Assembly: GCA_937873665.1 (NCBI GenBank) | Contig: CALMYW010000033.1 | Span: forward strand, 1-12,951 | Reading direction: 5' to 3' | DNA length: 12,951 bases | Source: an uncultured Sphingorhabdus sp. | Lineage (GTDB): Bacteria > Pseudomonadota > Alphaproteobacteria > Sphingomonadales > Sphingomonadaceae | Part shown: in pieces, positions 7,860 to 12,951 of the stretch | Layout of the letters: every line of letters begins with the position of its first letter | How positions within the stretch are numbered: the first letter of the stretch is position 1 | The notes under the pieces: generated by a model | Database searches by the model: none | What the model was told of the DNA's origin: nothing | The model's input: the letters and a program-made list of their open reading frames with translations, nothing else | Program-made: the position numbers and the translations under genes

Positions 7860-9380
7860 TCAGAAGAAACCCAGCGGGTCGATGCTGTAGCTCACCAGCA
7901 GGTTCTTGGTCTGCTGGTAATGGTCAAGCATCATCTTGTGGGTTTCACGGCCAATACCCGACTTCTTGTATCCGCCAAAGGCCGCGTGCGCAGGATAGGC
8001 GTGGTAGCAGTTGGTCCACACGCGACCCGCCTGAATGCCCCGTCCCATGCGGTAGGCGCGATTCATGTCGCGGGTCCAGACGCCGGCACCCAGGCCATAG
8101 TCAGTATCGTTGGCGATGGCCAGTGCTTCGGCCTCGTCCTTGAAAGAGGTCACACCCAGCGTCGGCCCAAAGATCTCCTCCTGGAAAATGCGCATGTCGT
8201 TCTTGCCCGCCATCAGGGTCGGCTGCACGTAGTAACCGCCGGACAGATCACCGGACAGGTTGGCACTATCACCGCCGATCAGAATCTGTGCACCTTCCTG
8301 CCGACCGATCTCCATGTAGCTCATGATCTTGTCAAACTGTTCCTTGGAGGCCTGCGCACCAACCTGTGTCTCAGGATCCAGCGGATTGCCCTGCTTAATG
8401 GTCTTTGAACGCTCAACCACGATATCAAGGAAACGGTCATAGATGGATTCCTGGATCAGTGCACGGGAGGGACAGGTACACACTTCACCCTGGTTGAAGA
8501 AGCCCAGCAGCAGACCCTCCGCACACTTGTTAAGGTAGTCATCTTCATAGTCCAGAACATCCTCAAAGTAGATATTCGGTGACTTACCACCCAGCTCAAC
8601 CGTTGAAGGAATGAGGTTGTTCGCCGCGCACTTGAGAATCTCATTACCCACCGCCGTCGAGCCGGTGAAGGCCAGCTTGGCAATGCGTGTACTTTGCGAG
8701 AGTGCCGCCCCCGCTTCCGCCCCGAAGCCGTTGACGATATTAACCACGCCAGCGGGCAGAATGTCCTGTATCAGCTCCATCACCAGGAGAATGGTCACCG
8801 GGGTCTGCTCGGCGGGCTTCATGACCACGCAGTTACCCGCGGCCAGCGCCGGCGCCAGTTTCCAGGCGGCCATCAGCAGGGGGAAGTTCCAGGGAATGAT
8901 CTGGCCCACCACGCCGTAGGGCTCGTGGAAGTGATAGCTGGCCGTTGTCGCATCCAGTTCAGCGGCGCTGCCTTCCTGGGCCCTGATGCAGCCCGCAAAA
9001 TAGCGGAAGTGGTCTACAAACAGGGGCAGGTCAGCATTCAGGGTCTCGCGTACGGCTTTACCATTCTCCCAGGTCTCCGCAACCGCCAGCATTTCAAGAT
9101 TCTGCTCGACGCGGTCAGCGATCTTCAGCAGCAGGTTGGACCGGTCGGCTACCGAGGTGGCACCCCAACTTGCTCGCGCTGCATGCGCCGCATCAAGGGC
9201 CTTCTCAATATCCGCCGCCGAGGAACGGGCCACCTCACAGTACACCTGGCCGGTTACCGGAGTCACATTTTCGAAGTAACGGCCGTCAGCGGGCGCTACC
9301 CATTCGCCGCCGATGAAATTGTCATAGCGCGATTTGAAGGAAACTACAGATCCTTCCTGGCCGGGTTGTGCATACGTCAT
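7860..9380 (-). CDS. NAD(P)-dependent aldehyde dehydrogenase, AcoD/AldB type (probable acetaldehyde dehydrogenase)
   Basis: This is a non-acylating aldehyde dehydrogenase that oxidises an aldehyde to the free acid, probably acetaldehyde to acetate. The 506-residue protein has the same length and strong sequence resemblance to acetoin-linked AcoD (for example [15 protein letters not shown] near 123-137). Family residues are visible: Asn165 in PWNFPLL, the general base Glu262 in [10 protein letters not shown], and the nucleophile Cys301 in GEVCTCPSR, followed by the usual [10 protein letters not shown] at 401-410 and [11 protein letters not shown] near the C-terminus. It is not a PduP/EutE-like CoA-acylating enzyme. 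The ATG at 9380 has AGGA about 9 bases upstream. It follows the GRE activase by 86 bp on the same strand with no terminator between, so it is probably part of the GRE operon and consumes the GRE's aldehyde product. NAD versus NADP preference cannot be read from the sequence. Confidence 0.93.
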   Translation of the reverse strand: MTYAQPGQEGSVVSFKSRYDNFIGGEWVAPADGRYFENVTPVTGQVYCEVARSSAADIEKALDAAHAARASWGATSVADRSNLLLKIADRVEQNLEMLAVAETWENGKAVRETLNADLPLFVDHFRYFAGCIRAQEGSAAELDATTASYHFHEPYGVVGQIIPWNFPLLMAAWKLAPALAAGNCVVMKPAEQTPVTILLVMELIQDILPAGVVNIVNGFGAEAGAALSQSTRIAKLAFTGSTAVGNEILKCAANNLIPSTVELGGKSPNIYFEDVLDYEDDYLNKCAEGLLLGFFNQGEVCTCPSRALIQESIYDRFLDIVVERSKTIKQGNPLDPETQVGAQASKEQFDKIMSYMEIGRQEGAQILIGGDSANLSGDLSGGYYVQPTLMAGKNDMRIFQEEIFGPTLGVTSFKDEAEALAIANDTDYGLGAGVWTRDMNRAYRMGRGIQAGRVWTNCYHAYPAHAAFGGYKKSGIGRETHKMMLDHYQQTKNLLVSYSIDPLGFF

Positions 9381-9466
9381 TTTATTTTCCTCATGTGATG
9401 GACAGATTGATTATGGGTTATAGGTAAAGCGAAATCAGGAAGGCGCCGGCTGTCTGAGCTGATACA

Positions 9467-10441
9467 TCACCTGTGACAATGGACGTGAATACCTCTGGAC
9501 TCAAAAATCTCCGTACAGCGGTCAAGCTCCGCGTCCGGCATGAACTTGCCTGTCCCTTCACCGAAGTCCAGACGCTGGACACTGCCGAAGCGTGGCAGCT
9601 TGTCGAGCCAAATCGGGTTGTACGGCAAGATCTGCATGTTCTTTACGCCGTTCTCGAGCATAAAGTCAGCAATGGCACTGAGGTTTTCATCTGTGTCGGT
9701 GATAAAGGGCACCAACGGGACCCGCGGCAGAACCTCGATCACCGAATCCCGTGCCAGGGCCTGGACCTTCCTGAAGTTCTCATGAATAGAATGGTTGGGA
9801 ACGCCGCAGTACTGCTTGTGCGCATCGCTGTCCATCAACTTGAGATCAAAGTAGATGGTGTCGGTGTAGGGCAATACCAGATTTTCAAATACCTTGTAAT
9901 TGAATAGGCCCGCTGTCTGGATCAGCGTGTGAACATTCCGCTGCTTCAGCCGCGAGAACAGTTCGCCGACCGAATCCATCTGCATCAGCGCCTCGCCGCC
10001 GGAGACAGTAACCCCGCCGCCGGAGGCCTCGAAGAAGGCCTCGTCTTCAAGCACCTTCTCCACCAGATGATCCATGTCGATGTCATTGCCACAGCGCTCC
10101 AGAGCACCGGATGGGCAGACATCAACGCACTTGAAGCACTGGGTGCATTTGTCGCGGATGATTTTGTCGGGCGAACTCAGGTCGATCGCCTGCTCGGGGC
10201 AGGCGTCAGCACAGTCGTGACAGCTGATGCACTTCTCTGCATCATAGGAGAGTTCGTAACCGGTGTTGATGCTTTCCGGATTCTGGCACCAGGTACAAGA
10301 CAGCGGGCAGCCCTTGAAGAACACCACGCTGCGAATACCCGGCCCGTCGTCCAGGGTGTTTCTCTTGATGTCGAAGTACAGCGAAGCCTTCCTTGGCTCG
10401 GTAACTGCTATCGCATCAATCAGGCTTGCATCAGGCCCCAT
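9467..10441 (-). CDS. Glycyl radical enzyme activase (radical SAM, 3 Fe-S clusters)
   Basis: This radical-SAM enzyme cleaves S-adenosylmethionine and abstracts hydrogen from the glycine of its partner GRE, installing the glycyl radical. The 324-residue protein has the SAM-cluster motif CxxxCxxC at Cys45, Cys49 and Cys52 (GCPLSCTWCQNPE), followed by a ferredoxin-like insert with two more four-cysteine motifs: Cys71/74/77/81 and Cys99/102/105/109. Then comes VSGGEALMQ (GGE SAM-binding motif, about 145-155). The two-cluster insert is typical of activases for dehydratases, choline lyase, isethionate lyase and aryl-decarboxylase GREs, and is absent from the short PFL activase. The start ATG at 10441 shares its A with the GRE stop (TAATG) and has GGAG five bases upstream, so translation is probably coupled. 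It acts in the cytosol under low oxygen. Its partner is the immediately upstream GRE. Confidence 0.94.
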   Translation of the reverse strand: MGPDASLIDAIAVTEPRKASLYFDIKRNTLDDGPGIRSVVFFKGCPLSCTWCQNPESINTGYELSYDAEKCISCHDCADACPEQAIDLSSPDKIIRDKCTQCFKCVDVCPSGALERCGNDIDMDHLVEKVLEDEAFFEASGGGVTVSGGEALMQMDSVGELFSRLKQRNVHTLIQTAGLFNYKVFENLVLPYTDTIYFDLKLMDSDAHKQYCGVPNHSIHENFRKVQALARDSVIEVLPRVPLVPFITDTDENLSAIADFMLENGVKNMQILPYNPIWLDKLPRFGSVQRLDFGEGTGKFMPDAELDRCTEIFESRGIHVHCHR

Positions 10442-10467
10442 TACTGCTCCGCCCCATTACTGCTCCG
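10436..10467. repeat. Perfect 16-bp tandem duplication at the GRE/activase junction
   Basis: CCCCATTACTGCTCCG occurs twice without a gap, at 10436-10451 and 10452-10467. On the coding (minus) strand the unit reads CGGAGCAGTAATGGGG, so each copy carries a GGAG Shine-Dalgarno and an ATG. Because 16 is not a multiple of three, the upstream copy is read as RSSNG in the GRE and the downstream copy supplies the GRE stop and the activase start. Confidence 0.9.
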
Positions 10468-12834
10468 GGATATCACCTCATCCTGCATTTCAGGTGATAG
10501 ATCGTTGAAGTACGCCGAGTAGCCAGATACCCGAATCAGCAGGTTGGGGTGCAACTCCGGGTTGTCCCGTGCCTCAATCAGGATTTTCGGATCCAGCATA
10601 TTGGCCTGCACCTGCATACCGTGCCGTTTGAAGTACACCTTGTACATGCTACCCAGTGCACTCTTACCATCGTCACAGTCGTAACTGGAGGCATCCAGCT
10701 TGATATTGAAGTTGATGCCATTGGCAAACTTCTTGAAATCGATCCGGTTCATCGAATTGATCAAGGCGGTGGAGCCACGCTTGTCTGCACCGTTTTCCGG
10801 CGCAAAACCCGAGGCGAAGGTCTCGCCGGCACGACGGCCATTTGGTGTGGCATTGATCAGCCCGCCGAAGTGGGTGTGGGAAGTGTTGGAGTACACGCCC
10901 GCCAGGTACTGGCCACCGCGGGTATTCTTGCCCAGGGCGTGAATGGAATCGGAGTAGTGATCCCCGACCCACTTCATCCAGGCATCCGCCTTGGGAATAT
11001 CGTTGCCAAATTTATCGATGCCTTTCAGCCTGGTCCGCACAACCTCATCCGAGAGGTTGTCTTTCAGGTGAGCGACCAGCTCCTCAAGGGTGAGCCACTT
11101 GTCCTCGAACACAGCACTCTCAATGGCCCCCAGGGAATCGGCCACGACCGCCATGCCGGTGCCCTGGATACCGGAGAAATTGTACTTCGCGCCACCCTGT
11201 GTAGAGCAAACACCCTGCTCGAGACAGCCTTCCAGCGTAGCGCTGGTGATCGGGGTGGGGTGGTACTTGGCGTGGAACTGTTCACACTTCTGCAAATCCG
11301 CGTGCAGCTTGCCCAGCTGATGCTTCACCTGCACCTTGTAGGCGTCCAATACGTCATCCATGCTCTTCATGCTGGAGACCGGGGGTGTCTTGACACCGAT
11401 CTGTCGGTCAGAACCAAACTGGCACCCCTCGTTGAGCGCCATTTCCAGGGCCAGGGCCATGTTGTACATCCCGGCGTCGGTGGAACCCAGGGTCTTGCCC
11501 GGCGCCGTGGGCTCAACACAGCCGATGGCGACATAGTCCCTGGCATCCTCCAGGGAATAACCGACATTCATCATGGACTCGATGATGGTCTCGTCGTTAT
11601 ACATGGCGGGCGCCGAACCCGGGCCGAAGTTCACCCGGATGACCTCATCGTAGAATGCCTTGGGTGTGTTCTCGTGAATACGGACGTGGAAGTTGGGCTG
11701 ACGCATGCGTAACTCATCGGCGAGCTCCAACAAAATGAAACTCAGTTCATTGGTCGCATCGTTGCCCTCGGAGTCCTGACCACCGATGGTCACTACCTCC
11801 CAGCTGGTCAATCCACCGAGCATGCTGGTCAGCTCGTCGGAGTACATGGGGATGGTTTCGCATAGCTTTACGCAGAAAGCTCCCAGAATATCTTTCGCCT
11901 CTTGTCTTGAAATACGTCCAGCCGCCAAATCCTCTTCATAGTAGGAATTCAGGAATTGGTCCACGCGGCCCGGACAGGTGGTTTCACCTATTGTCTCCTG
12001 GAAAATGGCGATGTGGGTGAGGGTCATTGATTGGACCGCTTCATAGAAACTGGTTGCGCCATAACGTGGTACGCGAGCGCAGACCTCCGCAATCCGCTCT
12101 AGATCAAGTTTCCGCTGAGGGTCCGCTTCAGCCTCTGCCAGCCTACGCGCCTCGGTCGCATAGCGGTCACCAAACTCTGCCAGCGCATTCATTGAGATTT
12201 TCACAGACTGGTAGAAGTCCAGCTTGGAGGGATCGTTGGTTTGTGCCTCGAAGGCCTCCACCTCGGCGATGATGCCCTCGGCACCCAGTTTGATCACTTT
12301 CTCGTAGCCGGGTGCCAGGTGAGCAATACCACCAGCCTCATACAATTGGTACTGCAGTGCTTCAATCTGCTCCTTAACAAAGCGCATCTGCTCTTCCTGC
12401 CCGTCAAAGGCAAGATAAACCATATTCTTGTCCATCCAGAACGGAATATATGACTGGAGTTTTGCCTGCTCGTCTTCGCTGATCTCGAGAGGATTGACCT
12501 TGCGGGTGGGTAGTTTGTCGACACCAATCATTATGCCCAGACCGCCCAACTCCGGATAACAGATGCCGGCGACCCGTTTGGCGGTGAAGTTGCCAACAAT
12601 CAGCTCGTCAGGATAGATTTTCACCGTTTTGTTGGCCAGGACGTGGCGTGTCGCTTCAGCTATCTGAACGGCCGTAGATTTCCCATCGTTGGCCTCATCC
12701 ATGTAATACTCTGACCAAAGCACTGCGCGCTCGATGCAGCCACCGTAGGTAGCCTCGTCGACAGCTTTCTTCAGGCGAGCGACTCGAGCACCATCTTCCA
12801 GTGACTGACCAACGACATTAGTAATTGCATTCAT
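10441..12834 (-). CDS. Glycyl radical enzyme, dehydratase/lyase type, substrate unassigned
   Basis: This 797-residue glycyl radical enzyme catalyses an oxygen-sensitive radical elimination or cleavage in the cytosol. The radical glycine is Gly771 in RVSGYSAYF near the C-terminus. The active-site cysteine is Cys439 with Glu441 two residues on (AIGCVEPTAPGKT). This single-Cys GCVEP pattern belongs to the diol-dehydratase, choline TMA-lyase and isethionate-lyase side of the family and excludes pyruvate formate-lyase, which has two adjacent cysteines. Asp453 is 14 residues after the cysteine and His172 (GGIAHLAP) sits about 267 before it; both positions roughly match Asp447 and His164 of Clostridium glycerol dehydratase. 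The segment 279-294 (QETIGETTCPGRVDQF) differs from the SNGHSxSxGRxDQ-like form I know in many members. Length fits dehydratases (about 790) and not arylacetate decarboxylases (about 900). The start at 12834 has GAGGTG upstream. It is first in an operon with its activase and an aldehyde dehydrogenase, so the product is probably an aldehyde. The exact substrate is not deducible. Confidence 0.93.
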   Translation of the reverse strand: MNAITNVVGQSLEDGARVARLKKAVDEATYGGCIERAVLWSEYYMDEANDGKSTAVQIAEATRHVLANKTVKIYPDELIVGNFTAKRVAGICYPELGGLGIMIGVDKLPTRKVNPLEISEDEQAKLQSYIPFWMDKNMVYLAFDGQEEQMRFVKEQIEALQYQLYEAGGIAHLAPGYEKVIKLGAEGIIAEVEAFEAQTNDPSKLDFYQSVKISMNALAEFGDRYATEARRLAEAEADPQRKLDLERIAEVCARVPRYGATSFYEAVQSMTLTHIAIFQETIGETTCPGRVDQFLNSYYEEDLAAGRISRQEAKDILGAFCVKLCETIPMYSDELTSMLGGLTSWEVVTIGGQDSEGNDATNELSFILLELADELRMRQPNFHVRIHENTPKAFYDEVIRVNFGPGSAPAMYNDETIIESMMNVGYSLEDARDYVAIGCVEPTAPGKTLGSTDAGMYNMALALEMALNEGCQFGSDRQIGVKTPPVSSMKSMDDVLDAYKVQVKHQLGKLHADLQKCEQFHAKYHPTPITSATLEGCLEQGVCSTQGGAKYNFSGIQGTGMAVVADSLGAIESAVFEDKWLTLEELVAHLKDNLSDEVVRTRLKGIDKFGNDIPKADAWMKWVGDHYSDSIHALGKNTRGGQYLAGVYSNTSHTHFGGLINATPNGRRAGETFASGFAPENGADKRGSTALINSMNRIDFKKFANGINFNIKLDASSYDCDDGKSALGSMYKVYFKRHGMQVQANMLDPKILIEARDNPELHPNLLIRVSGYSAYFNDLSPEMQDEVISRSSNGAEQ

Positions 12835-12951
12835 ATTTCACCTCGCGTCTCAGCGCTTGACTCAAAAGTTTAATATTGTTTTTGAAGCTACGGTTGCTTT
12901 ACATGTCGCCCCGTCTTAAACGAAGCACATACTATGGAGAGTACAAGGAGT
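12835..12951. promoter_or_regulatory. Upstream region of the GRE operon, probably a divergent promoter region
   Basis: The spacer contains the GRE ribosome binding site on the minus strand (GAGGTG just before the ATG) and, at its far end on the plus strand, AAGGAG at 12945-12950. That strong Shine-Dalgarno sequence at the window edge suggests a divergent gene starts within the next roughly ten bases outside the window. A regulator is a common divergent neighbour, but nothing of that gene is visible here. Confidence 0.35.
12855..12888. promoter_or_regulatory. Imperfect dyad in the GRE upstream region
   Basis: About 20 bases upstream of the GRE start codon lies an AT-rich inverted repeat. GCTT (12855-12858) and CAAAA (12863-12867) pair with TTTTG (12880-12884) and AAGC (12885-12888), with four unpaired bases (GACT) in the left arm. 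It could be an operator or overlap the promoter. It is not an FNR box: TTGACTCAA does not fit TTGAT-N4-ATCAA. I see no clear -35/-10 pair or sigma-54 (GG-N10-GC) promoter. Confidence 0.3.

Noticed and set aside
10549..11712. Plus-strand open frame of 387 codons opposite the GRE gene
   Set aside because: It is antisense to conserved GRE sequence including the active-site cysteine region; no recognisable protein features.
10441..12834. Pyruvate formate-lyase identity for the GRE
   Set aside because: It has a single active-site cysteine in GCVEP instead of the adjacent Cys-Cys pair, and its activase has the two-cluster ferredoxin insert that the PFL activase lacks.
12858..12866. FNR-type site at TTGACTCAA upstream of the GRE
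   Set aside because: The half-sites are separated by one base instead of four and do not match TTGAT-N4-ATCAA.

Overview
The window joins two unrelated blocks. The organism is most likely a gammaproteobacterium, possibly marine and facultatively anaerobic. This rests on the acetyl-CoA synthetase and the aldehyde dehydrogenase, which read like gammaproteobacterial Acs and AcoD/AldB proteins; no rRNA or other phylogenetic marker is present, so the placement is tentative.

Left block (1 to about 3.7-3.8 kb, plus strand): the transposition module of a Tn3-family transposon. It holds a large DDE transposase whose N-terminus lies outside the window, a roughly 100-bp spacer full of GTGAC/GTCAC half-sites that looks like the res recombination site, and a serine resolvase with an extra C-terminal domain of about 100 residues, as in the ISXc5-type resolvases. 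A 266-bp non-coding stretch follows, with a strong hairpin and three copies of a 9-bp word. The transposon end should lie here, but I could not identify a convincing 38-bp terminal inverted repeat.

Right block (3.93-12.83 kb, all minus strand, so transcription runs right to left): a glycyl radical enzyme (GRE), its radical-SAM activase (stop and start overlap as TAATG), an AcoD/AldB-type non-acylating aldehyde dehydrogenase, a hairpin, acetyl-CoA synthetase (acs), and a second AMP-forming acyl-CoA ligase with visibly different base composition. The first three genes look like one operon. The simplest reading is an oxygen-sensitive catabolic route: the GRE eliminates or cleaves a small substrate to an aldehyde, the dehydrogenase oxidises it to a carboxylate, and Acs (or the second ligase) activates that acid to a CoA thioester. 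If the aldehyde is acetaldehyde, the route ends in acetyl-CoA. The GRE carries the dehydratase/lyase-type active site (Cys439, Glu441, Asp453, His172, Gly771), not that of pyruvate formate-lyase. I cannot assign its substrate; choline, isethionate, ethylene glycol/1,2-diols and an undescribed substrate all remain possible. No microcompartment shell genes, CoA-acylating aldehyde dehydrogenase, transporter or regulator is visible in the window.

A divergent gene probably starts just past the right edge, because a strong Shine-Dalgarno-like AAGGAG sits at the last bases on the plus strand. No tRNA, rRNA, CRISPR array or origin was seen.
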